A stretch of 64,000 nucleotides of DNA from an uncultured Allobosea sp. (GTDB lineage: Bacteria; Pseudomonadota; Alphaproteobacteria; Rhizobiales; Beijerinckiaceae). Every line of letters starts with the position of its first letter. Position 1 is the first letter of the stretch. A model generated the notes under the pieces. The model was not told the DNA's origin, did no database searches, and worked only from the letters and a program-made list of their open reading frames with translations. The stretch covers positions 113,484 to 177,483 of the forward strand of contig NZ_CAMFKW010000003.1 in the NCBI RefSeq assembly GCF_945957345.1. Reading direction: 5' to 3'. Below are positions 18,144 through 26,438 of the stretch, in pieces. Position numbers and translations under genes: made by a program.

Positions 18144-18806
18144 ATGATCTGCATCCCCCGAGCGGCGAAGCCGCTCGCCGTCATCGCCTTGCCGCTGCTG
18201 ATCGCCGCCTGCACCACGATCCAGCCGCAACCGCCTGCGACGGTCTCCTATTCGGCGATACCGCCTCAGGTCGCGCAGCGCTATGCCGCGATCGAGACCG
18301 AGAAGTTCAAGGTGCCGGCGGTCGATCTCGACGATCTCCAGCCCCGGAATGTGCGCCAACTCGTCGATTACGCGACGAAACACTCGCCCGGAACGCTCGT
18401 CGTCGATCCGCATCAGCGCTTTCTCTATCTGGTGCAGGAGCATGGCAAGGCACTGCGTTACGGCGTCGGCGTCGGCAAGGCCGGCCTCGAATTCGCCGGC
18501 ACCGCGACGATCGAACGCAAGGCGCAATGGCCGCGCTGGGCGCCAACGCCCGACATGATCCGGCGCGATCCGCGGCGCTACGCGAAATGGGCGGGCGGCA
18601 TGGCCGGCGGCGAAGGCAACCCGCTAGGCGCGCGTGCGCTCTACCTGTTCAAGAACGGCAACGACACCCTCTACCGGATTCACGGGACCAACGAGCCTGA
18701 AACCATCGGCGAGGCGGTTTCCTCCGGATGCATCCGCATGATGAACCAGGACGTTATCGACCTCTACAACCGCATCCCGAGCGGCTCGAAGGTCGTCGTC
18801 CTCTGA
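18144..18806 (+). CDS. L,D-transpeptidase (YkuD domain), predicted lipoprotein
   Basis: About 220 residues. A lipoprotein-type signal ends in LLIAAC with Cys23, so it is probably anchored to a membrane on the periplasmic side. The YkuD domain begins near LVVDPHQRFLYLV and carries the catalytic block HGTN and SSGCIRM with the nucleophilic Cys. These enzymes make 3-3 cross-links in peptidoglycan or attach proteins to it, and their active-site cysteine must be kept reduced. Placement 49 nt after DsbD and DsbA-like genes fits that need. The start at 18144 gives an intact leader; longer frames lie inside the DsbA gene. Confidence 0.9.
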   Translation: MICIPRAAKPLAVIALPLLIAACTTIQPQPPATVSYSAIPPQVAQRYAAIETEKFKVPAVDLDDLQPRNVRQLVDYATKHSPGTLVVDPHQRFLYLVQEHGKALRYGVGVGKAGLEFAGTATIERKAQWPRWAPTPDMIRRDPRRYAKWAGGMAGGEGNPLGARALYLFKNGNDTLYRIHGTNEPETIGEAVSSGCIRMMNQDVIDLYNRIPSGSKVVVL

Positions 18807-18832
18807 GGCTTGCAGACAAACATTATGTATTA

Positions 18833-18856
18833 TACAATAATATATATTATATTGTA
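18833..18856. promoter_or_regulatory. AT-rich dyad upstream of blh, candidate BigR operator
   Basis: Inverted arms TACAATA and TATTGTA flank a 10-bp AT-only centre (ATATATATTA). The site stands out sharply in this GC-rich region and lies 20 nt before the blh start codon. BigR/SqrR-type repressors are known to bind AT-rich palindromes overlapping the promoter of their own operon, and bigR is the second gene here. Direct assignment is inference from position and form. Confidence 0.6.
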
Positions 18857-18876
18857 GCGCACCCCGGATTCCTGCC

Positions 18877-20187
18877 ATGCACCCCACGAAAATCTCGGAA
18901 ACATTGTCGATCGCCGGCCAGCCCGCTCTAACCGATTTCGAGAAGCTCGCCGCGCAAGGCTTCAAGGCCATCATCAACAACCGGCCTGATGGCGAGGAGG
19001 CGGGACAGCCGGGCTCGGCTGCCGAGAGGAAAGCGGCCGAGGACGCCGGGATGGCCTACAGTTTCATCCCCGTGACCGGCCCGACCATCACCGAGGCTGA
19101 CGTGGCGGCGTTCGGTGCGGCGGTCGCGCGGGCGTCGGGGCCGGTCTTCGCGCATTGCAAGAGCGGCACCCGCGCGCTTACCCTTCATGTGCTGGGCGAA
19201 GTCCTCGCTGGCCGCCTATCAGCCGATGCGATCGTCGGATTCGGCCAGACACTCGGTTTCGACCTCGCCGGAGCCAGGGCCTGGCTCGACCGCCATGCGG
19301 TCGGGGCGCCACAGGTCACCGGCTTCTACGAACCGAGGAGCGGCAGCATCCAGTACGTCGTCACCGATCCCGCGACGAAGATCTGCGCCATCATCGATCC
19401 CGTTCTCGACTATGACGAGAAATCCTGCGCGACCGCCACGACCCAGGCCGACACGATCCTCGCCTTCGTCCGTGAGAAGGGCCTGCGCGTGGATTGGATC
19501 CTCGACACCCATCCCCATGCCGATCACTTCTCCGCCGCGCAGTATCTCAAGAGCAAGACCGGTGCGCGAACTGCGATTGGCGCGCAGGTCGTCGCCGTGC
19601 AGAAGCTCTGGAAGGATCTCTACAACCTCCCGGATCTCGCGACCGACGGCTCGCAATGGGATCGGCTCCTTGCCCATGGCGAGCGCTTCAGGCTCGGCTC
19701 GCTGGAAGTCTCCGTGCTGTTTTCTCCGGGGCACACGCTGGCCTCGATCACCTATGTCATCGGCGATGCAGCCTTCGTCCACGACACGCTGTTCATGCCC
19801 GATTCCGGCACGGCGCGGGCCGATTTCCCCGGCGGCAGCGCCCGCGCGCTTTGGGCTTCAATCCAGGCCATTCTCGCGATGCCCGACGAGACGAGGCTGT
19901 TCACGGGACATGACTACCAGCCCCACGGCCGCGCGCCGCGCTGGGAGAGCACGGTCGGGCAGCAGAAACTGACGAACCCGCACGTCGCCGGGGAGGACGA
20001 GGCTTCGTTCGTCGCCCTGCGTCAGGCGCGCGATAAAACGCTCCCCATGCCCAAGCTCATCCTGCATGCGCTGCAGGTGAACATCCGCGGCGGTCGCTTG
20101 CCCGAGCCGGAGGCGAACGGCAGGCGCTATCTCAAGATCCCGCTCGATGCCTTCACCGGAGCGGCCTGGGACGAGACGGCGTCATGA
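18877..20187 (+). CDS. blh: Bifunctional sulfur transferase / persulfide dioxygenase Blh
   Basis: A 436-residue fusion. Residues 1-115 form a DUF442 phosphatase-like sulfurtransferase domain with Cys94 in AHCKSGTRA. From about residue 148 a metallo-beta-lactamase domain of the ETHE1 type follows, with THPHADH (H212, H214, D216, H217), GHTLASI and GHDYQP as metal-binding blocks. It oxidises glutathione persulfide to sulfite and handles sulfur transfer during sulfide detoxification. It is first in the bigR-type operon, overlaps bigR by 4 nt, and has a candidate BigR operator just upstream. Length and order match Blh of Agrobacterium and Xylella. Confidence 0.92.
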   Translation: MHPTKISETLSIAGQPALTDFEKLAAQGFKAIINNRPDGEEAGQPGSAAERKAAEDAGMAYSFIPVTGPTITEADVAAFGAAVARASGPVFAHCKSGTRALTLHVLGEVLAGRLSADAIVGFGQTLGFDLAGARAWLDRHAVGAPQVTGFYEPRSGSIQYVVTDPATKICAIIDPVLDYDEKSCATATTQADTILAFVREKGLRVDWILDTHPHADHFSAAQYLKSKTGARTAIGAQVVAVQKLWKDLYNLPDLATDGSQWDRLLAHGERFRLGSLEVSVLFSPGHTLASITYVIGDAAFVHDTLFMPDSGTARADFPGGSARALWASIQAILAMPDETRLFTGHDYQPHGRAPRWESTVGQQKLTNPHVAGEDEASFVALRQARDKTLPMPKLILHALQVNIRGGRLPEPEANGRRYLKIPLDAFTGAAWDETAS

Positions 20188-20507
20188 CTCTGGCGCCGAT
20201 GAATCGATCGGAGTTGGCGAGCCGGGCGGCGGAAGTCGCCGGCCTGCTCAAGACGCTCGCCCATCCCAACCGTCTGATGCTCGTCTGCACGCTGGTGGAG
20301 GGCGAGTATTCCGTCGGCCAGATCGAAGAGATGCTGGACATCCACCAGCCGACGCTCTCGCAGCAGCTCACGGTACTGCGAGAGGCCGGCATCGTCGAGA
20401 CGCGGCGCGAAGCCCGGCAGATCTTCTACCGGTTGACCGAGCGGAAGGCGGCGAGCCTCGTGGCCGCGCTCCACGCCATCTTTTGCGCGCCGGAATCCGT
20501 GCCATGA
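20184..20507 (+). CDS. bigR: ArsR-family sulfide/persulfide-responsive repressor BigR
   Basis: A 107-residue ArsR-type winged-helix protein (LLKTLAHPNRLMLVCTLVEG, then HQPTLSQQLTVLREAGIV). Two cysteines, C35 and C101, are 66 residues apart, the same spacing as the redox pair of BigR/SqrR that forms a polysulfide bond on exposure to persulfide and releases DNA. It overlaps blh and the next gene by 4 nt each, so the operon is tightly coupled. It most likely represses the operon through the AT-rich dyad at 18833-18856. Confidence 0.92.
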   Translation: MTLAPMNRSELASRAAEVAGLLKTLAHPNRLMLVCTLVEGEYSVGQIEEMLDIHQPTLSQQLTVLREAGIVETRREARQIFYRLTERKAASLVAALHAIFCAPESVP

Positions 20508-20914
20508 TCGCCTACTGGCCTTCTCTCATTGGCGGGATGCTGATCGGCCTCTCGGCCGCGCTCCTGTTGCTGCTCAACGGCCGCGTCGCCGGTATCAGCG
20601 GAATTCTCGGCCGGCTGACGCAAGGCTCGCAGGTGCCGACCAACGCAGCCTTCGTCGTCGGGCTCATGATCGGTCCGTCGCTCTACAGGCTCGTTTCGGG
20701 CGCTTGGCCAGCCGTGACCATTCCCGCCTCCCTGCCGGTCGTCGTCATGGCCGGACTCCTGGTCGGCTTCGGCAGCCGGATGGGCTCCGGCTGCACCAGC
20801 GGACACGGCGTGGTCGGGCTTGCGCGATTGTCGCCGCGCTCGCTCGCCGCCGTCGCCACATTCCTCACGACCGGCATCGTAACCGTCACACTGATGAGGC
20901 TCGCCGTTCCATGA
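20504..20914 (+). CDS. YeeE/YedE family membrane protein (sulfur-compound transport)
   Basis: A 136-residue integral membrane protein with about four helices and the family signature GSGCTSGHGVVG around Cys97. YeeE/YedE proteins import thiosulfate or related sulfur species, using conserved cysteines along the pore. It is about one half of a full-length YeeE; the second half is encoded by the next gene. This split pair is typical of bigR operons, where it may move sulfite, thiosulfate or another sulfur product. The start ATG overlaps the bigR stop; longer upstream frames overlap bigR and were not used. Confidence 0.88.
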   Translation: MIAYWPSLIGGMLIGLSAALLLLLNGRVAGISGILGRLTQGSQVPTNAAFVVGLMIGPSLYRLVSGAWPAVTIPASLPVVVMAGLLVGFGSRMGSGCTSGHGVVGLARLSPRSLAAVATFLTTGIVTVTLMRLAVP

Positions 20915-21369
20915 CGCGCCCAACTTGGATTTCGTCCGCGCAGGCCCTCGCCGCACTGTTGGCGGGCTCCATCTTCGGCCTCGGCCTTTCGATGTCGGGC
21001 ATGCTCGACCCCGTTCGCGTGCGCGGTTTCCTGGATGTAGCCGGCGATTGGGATCCGAGCCTCGCCTTCGTCCTGGGCGGGGCCGTCGCGGTCGCCTTTG
21101 TGGGCATGTTCCTGCGCCGTCATCTGCGGCGGCCGGCCCTCGACACTGCATTCCACCTGCCCGCCACGGCACCGGTCGACACCCGCCTGATCCTGGGCTC
21201 GGCGATCTTCGGGATCGGTTGGGGCATGGCAGGTCTGTGCCCCGGCCCGGCGCTGGCCGCGCTCTCGCTTGGGCTGGCCCCGGTCATGCTGTTCATCACG
21301 GCCATGCTCGCCGGCATGACAATCCATGACCGCATGGCAGCGCCGCACCCTGGAGGCAGCCGGCCATGA
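20911..21369 (+). CDS. YeeE/YedE-like membrane protein, second half (DUF6691-type)
   Basis: A 152-residue membrane protein with several helices and the signature MAGLCPGPALAALSLG with Cys110, matching the second unit of split YeeE/YedE transporters. The N-terminal block GSIFGLGLSMSGMLDPVRVRG is also conserved in the family. It overlaps the preceding unit by 4 nt and the following truncated TSUP gene by 4 nt, so the three were built as one transcription unit. It probably forms a complex with the 20504 protein. Confidence 0.88.
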   Translation: MTRPTWISSAQALAALLAGSIFGLGLSMSGMLDPVRVRGFLDVAGDWDPSLAFVLGGAVAVAFVGMFLRRHLRRPALDTAFHLPATAPVDTRLILGSAIFGIGWGMAGLCPGPALAALSLGLAPVMLFITAMLAGMTIHDRMAAPHPGGSRP

Positions 21370-21520
21370 CCGCGCAGATCCTGATTGCGATCGGCTCAGG
21401 CTGCCTTGTCGGGTTTACCCCTGGTCTCGTGGGCGGCGGCGGGTCGATCATGGCGACGCCACTCTTGCCTTATGCCGTCGGCATCGCTCAGCCTCATGTC
21501 GCGATCGGCACCGGCGCGCT
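21366..21520 (+). pseudogene. TauE/SafE-family (TSUP) permease, truncated after about 50 codons
   Basis: The frame begins MTAQILIAIGSGCLVGFTPG, then LVGGGGSIMATPLLPYAVGI and HVAIGT, the conserved first helices of TSUP sulfite exporters (about 250 residues when intact). Similarity ends near 21518, and the frame runs on into unrelated sequence and then antisense through the PotA-like gene. Intact bigR operons commonly carry a TSUP gene here for sulfite export. The loss suggests a rearrangement breakpoint, and the 40-bp repeat at 21528 starts about 8 nt after it. Sulfite export in this strain would need another transporter. Confidence 0.75.
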
Positions 21521-21527
21521 CCACAAG

Positions 21528-21567
21528 CCACCGACGCCGACATTCACTGCGGATAACGATCTGACGG
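21528..21567 (+). repeat. 40-bp repeat, copy 2 of 2, at the TSUP breakpoint
   Basis: Same orientation as 856-895, with 34 of 40 identical bases and an identical 19-base end. It translates as PPTPTFTADNDLT. The copy starts just where TSUP similarity ends, so it is likely part of whatever sequence was joined to the gene. No target duplication or transposase was seen. The following 83 nt to the PotA-like stop hold nothing I recognise. Confidence 0.55.
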
Positions 21568-21650
21568 CCTCGGCCACACCGGAGACAGCGATTCAAACGG
21601 GTAACGCGCCCAAACTCACATCAATGCCGGCTTATGAGCTGCGAGCAAAG

Positions 21651-22751
21651 TCAAGCAGCGAAAACGATCCCGTCCTCCGGGGCCCAGCTCACATTCACGG
21701 GGCCTTCGGCCGCATCGAACAGAAGAGAGCCAGCCTTCACCGTGACAGTTTGCCGATCCGGCAACTGAATCGTGAGCTTTGTCTGGTCGCCGAGATAGAT
21801 TCTCTCGATCAAATTCCCGCTCAGCCGGTTTCCCTCTCCCGGCGGGCAGCTTCCCGTCCCCAATGCGATCTTCTCCGGCCGGATCGCCAGCACGACCGGT
21901 TGCCCTTCCGCGACCTCACCGAGGCGCCCCCGGATCAGACCGATGCCAGGCATATCCACCTCGCCCTCATCGCCAATCCGCCTCGCGAGACGACCGCGCA
22001 GCAGGTTATTTTCACCGACGAAACCGGCGACGAACGCATTGGCCGGCACGTCGTAGAGCGTCTTCGGCACTGCGAGCTGCTCGATTACCCCGCCGTTGAA
22101 AACGGCAATGCGGTCCGACATCGTCAGAGCCTCCTGCTGATCATGCGTGACGTAGATCATCGTCACCCCGATCCGCTGATGGAGACTCTTGATCTCTATT
22201 TGCATGCCCTCGCGCAACTGGCGATCCAGAGCGCCGAGCGGCTCATCCATCAGCACGATGGCAGGCTCGTAGACGAGTGCGCGCGCCAAGGCCACGCGCT
22301 GTTGCTGGCCGCCCGAGAGTTCCGCTGGCTTGCGGTCGATCACGCCCGGCAGTTGCACCATGTCGAGCGCCCGGCGCACACGCGTGACGATCTCCTGTCT
22401 GTCGAGCCGCCGGACCTGGAGGGGAAAGGCGATGTTCTCGCCAACGCTCATATGCGGAAACAGGGCATAGTTCTGAAACACCATGCCGATCTCGCGGCGA
22501 TGGGGCGGCAGGCCTGAGAACGGCTTGTTGTCGAGATAGATTTCGCCGCTGGTCGGCATCTCGAAGCCCGCGAGCATCATCAAGGACGTCGTTTTGCCCG
22601 AGCCGGAAGGGCCGAGCAGCGTCAGAAACTCGCCGCGCTCGACCGAAAGATTGAGATCGCGGACGACCTGCGAGCGCCCGTCATAGGTCTTGCAGATGTT
22701 CTGGAAACGGACGATCGGGTCCACGTCGGAGCTTCCCTCGGCTGGTCTCAA
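21651..22751 (-). CDS. ABC transporter ATP-binding protein, spermidine/putrescine type (PotA-like)
   Basis: A 366-residue ATPase with Walker A GPSGSGKTT (47-55), signature LSGGQQQRVALARAL, Walker B IVLMDEPLGALD and switch His in THDQQEALTM. The C-terminal TOBE domain (from about residue 250) is typical of the PotA/PotG group of importers for polyamines or other cationic or organic solutes. It is last in a four-gene operon with both permeases and the receptor, overlapping its neighbour by 4 nt. The actual solute is not determined. The gene converges on the broken TSUP gene. Confidence 0.93.
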   Translation of the reverse strand: MRPAEGSSDVDPIVRFQNICKTYDGRSQVVRDLNLSVERGEFLTLLGPSGSGKTTSLMMLAGFEMPTSGEIYLDNKPFSGLPPHRREIGMVFQNYALFPHMSVGENIAFPLQVRRLDRQEIVTRVRRALDMVQLPGVIDRKPAELSGGQQQRVALARALVYEPAIVLMDEPLGALDRQLREGMQIEIKSLHQRIGVTMIYVTHDQQEALTMSDRIAVFNGGVIEQLAVPKTLYDVPANAFVAGFVGENNLLRGRLARRIGDEGEVDMPGIGLIRGRLGEVAEGQPVVLAIRPEKIALGTGSCPPGEGNRLSGNLIERIYLGDQTKLTIQLPDRQTVTVKAGSLLFDAAEGPVNVSWAPEDGIVFAA

Positions 22752-23584
22752 TGAGCCGCCCCCTGCGCACCGGTCTGGCGCAGCCTGTCGCCGCGTCTGA
22801 CGAAAAGCAGGACCGCCATCAGCGAAATCGCGATCACCAGCATGACCGTCGCCGCCGCCGCAATGACGAGATCGAACAGGTCGCCGGAGCGCATGTACAT
22901 CTGCACCGGCAGCGTGCGCTGGTCGGGGCCCGCCAGGAACAGGGCCGCGACGACATCGTCGAAGGAGATGGCAAAGGCGAAAACGGCGCCCGAGACCACT
23001 CCGGGCAGAATCAGCGGCAAGGTCACGCGCCTGAAGGTCAGGAGAGGCGGCGCCCCGAGGCTGGCGGCCGCCCGCAGCAGGTTGCCGTCGAACCGTTGGA
23101 GTGCAGCCGAGACGGTAACGACGACGATCGGCGCGGCGAAGGCACAGTGAGCGAGCACCAGCCCGACATAGCTATAATCCAGCCCGACACGCGCAAAGGC
23201 AAAATACATGCTGGTGGCGCCGATGACGCTCGGCACGATCATCGGCGTCATGATCAGCACCATCAGCGCGTCCTTGCCGGCGGAGCGCCAGCGCCAGAGG
23301 CCGATCGCGGCCGTCACCCCGATCAGCAGAGCGAGAAACGTGGTGCCGGCTGCCACGAGGAAGCTGTTGAGCAGCGCGCGGCTCCAATCGGACGAGGCGA
23401 AGAGTGCGCGGAACCAGCGCAGGCTGAAATGCTGGATCGGATAATGCAGAACGGCGACATCGTTGAACGCCATCGGCACGAAGGCGAGGATCGGCCCGAT
23501 CAGGAACAGGCAGAACAGCACGCCAAAGACGACGAGAAGCAGACGGCCGGCTTTCTGGGCGGGGGTGGGAGGAAAGCCGGTCAT
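22748..23584 (-). CDS. ABC transporter permease, PotC-like
   Basis: A 278-residue inner-membrane permease with about six helices and the EAA loop ALQRFDGNLLRAAASLGAPP followed by RRVTLPLILPGVVSG. It pairs with the PotB-like permease, whose gene it overlaps by 4 nt, and with the PotA-like ATPase downstream (4-nt overlap). The complex would import a polyamine-like solute delivered by the 24854 receptor. Length is normal for the family. Confidence 0.92.
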   Translation of the reverse strand: MTGFPPTPAQKAGRLLLVVFGVLFCLFLIGPILAFVPMAFNDVAVLHYPIQHFSLRWFRALFASSDWSRALLNSFLVAAGTTFLALLIGVTAAIGLWRWRSAGKDALMVLIMTPMIVPSVIGATSMYFAFARVGLDYSYVGLVLAHCAFAAPIVVVTVSAALQRFDGNLLRAAASLGAPPLLTFRRVTLPLILPGVVSGAVFAFAISFDDVVAALFLAGPDQRTLPVQMYMRSGDLFDLVIAAAATVMLVIAISLMAVLLFVRRGDRLRQTGAQGAAH

Positions 23585-24840
23585 CGCGCGCTCACGCTCG
23601 GTGTGACGGTCTTCGTCAGCTTCACGAAGAGCCAGTAGAGCAGGTAGACCGAGACGAGCAGCACCATCGACAACGCGGCTGCCAGTCCCCAGTTCGGAGT
23701 CTTGGTGACGTAATTCACCACGAGCACGGGCAACCCCTGCTCACGCGGCCCCCCGAGCACCGCCGGAACGACGAACACGCCGAGGCTGTGAATGAAGACC
23801 AGCAGCGAGCCTGCTGCAAGGCCCGGCACGATCTGTGGCAGGAAGATGCGCCGAAACGCCATCGCGGGCGGCGCGCCGAGCGAAGCGGCGGCCCGCATCT
23901 GCGAGGTGGGGATCGTCTTCATCACGCTGTAGAGCGGCAGAACCATGTAGGGGATGAAGATGTGGAGGAGCGAGACGAGAACCGCCGTGCGGTTATAGAG
24001 CAGGTCCAGCGGCTGGCTCAGCAGCCCGAGGCTTCTCAAACCGTCGTTGACGATGCCCTCGCGGCCCAACAGCATGCTCCAGGCGAGCACGCGCACCATG
24101 ACGGCCGTCCAGAACGGCAGCAGCAGGATGAGCATCATCACGCCTGCCATCCGCCTTCCCGTCGTCGCCATCAGATAGGCGAAGGGGAAGCCCAGCAGGA
24201 TGGCCAGCGCCGTCACGCCGAACGAGATGCCGAAGGTGCGCAGGATCGCTTGGACGAAAGCGCTTTCTCCCGCGGGAACGGCTTCGATGGCTCCGGTGGA
24301 GCTGCGCCTCAGATCCAGAGCGGACAGCAGGTAGAAATCGGTCAACGGCCCGCTGGCCTGGCGGATCGCGGACCATGTCTCCTTGTCGTCCCAGCGCGGC
24401 GACAGGCCCACGAAGAAGGCTCGCGGATCGACCGGCAGGTTGCGCATGCGGGCCCGCGCGCTCATCAACATGGCCCGCAGGCCGGGGAGCGCATAATTCA
24501 AGCGGGCTGCAGCATCGGCCACGGCCGCCGGCGTATGGGCCTTTGCGAGATCGTCGGCCAAGGCGCGGAAGGCGGCGTCCGGGATAGGCGCATCATGACG
24601 CCAGTTGCGCAGGGCGAGCACGGTTGCGGGAAGAGCCTGCGCGACCTCCGCATCGCGTACGCCCCGGCTCAACATCATCAGCAGCGGGCCGATGAACACC
24701 ATGAGCAGGAACAGCAGGAGCGGCGTGACCAACAGCAGGGCCGACAAGCGCGCCGATCGCTCGGACCGCGCCAGGCGGCGGGCCAGGCGCTTCGCCTCCG
24801 CCGGCTGGAGAAGAGCCCCGTCTGCATGCACAGCCGTCAT
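23581..24840 (-). CDS. ABC transporter permease, PotB-like with enlarged periplasmic loop
   Basis: About 419 residues, longer than typical PotB (about 280-300). The extra length lies between the first helix (LLLVTPLLLFLLMVFIGPLL) and the conserved permease core, a soluble segment of about 150 residues. The core has the EAA loop MRAAASLGAPPAMAFRRIFL. Alphaproteobacterial members of this group often carry such a loop. I chose ATG 24840, which has GAGG upstream and a 13-nt gap after the receptor stop; an ATG at 24867 would overlap that gene. Confidence 0.88.
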   Translation of the reverse strand: MTAVHADGALLQPAEAKRLARRLARSERSARLSALLLVTPLLLFLLMVFIGPLLMMLSRGVRDAEVAQALPATVLALRNWRHDAPIPDAAFRALADDLAKAHTPAAVADAAARLNYALPGLRAMLMSARARMRNLPVDPRAFFVGLSPRWDDKETWSAIRQASGPLTDFYLLSALDLRRSSTGAIEAVPAGESAFVQAILRTFGISFGVTALAILLGFPFAYLMATTGRRMAGVMMLILLLPFWTAVMVRVLAWSMLLGREGIVNDGLRSLGLLSQPLDLLYNRTAVLVSLLHIFIPYMVLPLYSVMKTIPTSQMRAAASLGAPPAMAFRRIFLPQIVPGLAAGSLLVFIHSLGVFVVPAVLGGPREQGLPVLVVNYVTKTPNWGLAAALSMVLLVSVYLLYWLFVKLTKTVTPSVSAR

Positions 24841-24853
24841 TAGCCGAGCCTCA

Positions 24854-25912
24854 TCAGCGGGCAGCAAGCCAGGCGTCGAAGCGGCGCGTGAGCTCGTCGG
24901 CGTTGTTCACCCAGAATTCCGCATCGAGCGGGATGGCGTCCTGCAGAACATCCGGATTCGGGGTCAAGAACGGTTTCCAGTCCGGGTTGACGAAGGCCAT
25001 GGCCTTGCGGTTCGGCGTCGAGATCGCGAGTCCGTTCGTGACCGCCGCCTGGACCTCCGGCCGCATCGCATAATTCAGGAACTTGTAGGCGCTGTCGACA
25101 TGCCTGCTGCCGCGGACGATCGACCAGAAGTCGGTCAGGAGAATGGCGTCCTTGCGCGACATCCCGAAATCCGTGCCCTGGGTCTTGTTGAAGAAGGCGA
25201 TGCCGTTGTCGTAGCTCATGCCCATAACGACCTCGCCGGAGGCGAGCAGTTGCCGCGACTGGCCGGCGTTCACCCACCAGACGATATCGGGCTTGATCTC
25301 GTCGAGCTTGCGGAATGCGCGATCGACGCCTGCCTTCGTCGCCAGCAGCTTGTAGACGTCGCCGCGCGCGACACCATCGGCCATCAGCGCGACCTCAAGC
25401 GTCTGGACGGGGCTCTTGCGCATCGCCCGGCGCCCCGGCCACTTTGCCCGATCCCAAAGATCGGCCCAGGAGCTCGGCAGTTCCTTGAGCTTCTTCTTGT
25501 CGTAGGCAAGCACGGAGCTGTAGAAAATGAACGGCACGCCGCATTTGTAGCTTTCGCCGATCTTGTCGAAATCGGCGAGGCCCGGCAGGCGCGACTTGTC
25601 GATCTCGGCAAAGACGCCTTCGTCGCAGCCTTGCAGGACTTCGGTCTCCTCGTTTGTGACGATGTCCCAGTCGGCGCCACCCGCCTCGACCTTGGCGCGG
25701 ACCGATCCCAGCCCCCAATCGCGGCTGTCGATGCGCAGATCGACGCCGGATTGCTTCCGATACGGCTCCAGGACATCTTTCTTCAGGACTTCGCCGATCG
25801 GGCTGATGAACACGGAGACAGCCAGGTCGGCGGCGCGCACGGGGACCGTCGCCAGCAACGACACGGCCGCCAGGAGCGCGAGGCCGGTGCGTCCGAATGT
25901 GATCGCAGACAT
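24854..25912 (-). CDS. ABC transporter substrate-binding protein, PotD-like
   Basis: A 352-residue receptor of the extracellular solute-binding family 1/PotD group. Signal peptide with core GLALLAAVSLLATVPVRA; mature protein begins near ADLAVSVFISPIGEVL. Start ATG 25912 follows GGAGAATTCA, a good ribosome site; an ATG at 25954 lacks one. It heads the pot-like operon. A paralogue at 26725 shares about 60 percent of residues by eye, including YDNGIAFFNKTQGTDFG-like and NGLAISTPNRKAM blocks. The two differ around the ligand-facing segments, so ligands may differ. Confidence 0.9.
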   Translation of the reverse strand: MSAITFGRTGLALLAAVSLLATVPVRAADLAVSVFISPIGEVLKKDVLEPYRKQSGVDLRIDSRDWGLGSVRAKVEAGGADWDIVTNEETEVLQGCDEGVFAEIDKSRLPGLADFDKIGESYKCGVPFIFYSSVLAYDKKKLKELPSSWADLWDRAKWPGRRAMRKSPVQTLEVALMADGVARGDVYKLLATKAGVDRAFRKLDEIKPDIVWWVNAGQSRQLLASGEVVMGMSYDNGIAFFNKTQGTDFGMSRKDAILLTDFWSIVRGSRHVDSAYKFLNYAMRPEVQAAVTNGLAISTPNRKAMAFVNPDWKPFLTPNPDVLQDAIPLDAEFWVNNADELTRRFDAWLAAR

Positions 25913-26142
25913 TGAATTCTCCAGCCCACGCCGCCGCGTATCCACGGCGAGCATGGCGATCTTCAGTCCCCCGCCGAACAGGGCGGCGCGATATCTATAT
26001 TAAGATCATACATAATTTACGGAGCCAAATGGAAGTCAAGCAAGGAGCGCCTGATCGGCGTGCAACCCGACATGCCTGTTTGCGCAATTGCCTGCCGGAG
26101 CGGCACCGGCCCGCGGACTGAACCCCGCCGGCATCCGATATG

Positions 26143-26438
26143 TCAGCTTGCCCCGACCAGGGACGCGCTCTGCTGCTCCATAGCCCTGATGACCTCCTCC
26201 CGGATCAGGTCGAAGGCTCGCTTGTGAAGAGCCGCGAATGCGGGGGTGTTGACCATGTCGAGCGAAGGTGGACGCGGCAGGTCGACCGGGAGGACCTCCT
26301 TGATGCGACCCGGGCGTGCCGTCATGACCACGACCTCGTCGCCGAGCAGAATGGCCTCGTCGATCGCATGCGTCACGAAGAGATGGTCTTGCGATTATCC
26401 TCGAAGATGCGGATCAGCTCCTCCTGCATCACGAATTC
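26143..26438 (-). pseudogene. ABC transporter ATPase (NitT/TauT type), C-terminal fragment with frameshift
   Basis: The minus strand reads FVMQEELIRIFEDNRKT, then a one-base loss near 26392, and resumes VTHAIDEAILLGDEVVVMTA through to a normal C-terminus at 26143. This is the last third of an SsuB/TauB-type ATPase, starting after the Walker B region. Walker A, signature and Walker B are all missing, so it cannot function. The fragment begins at a GAATTC (26433-26438) where an SDR fragment starts in the opposite direction. Confidence 0.75.
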
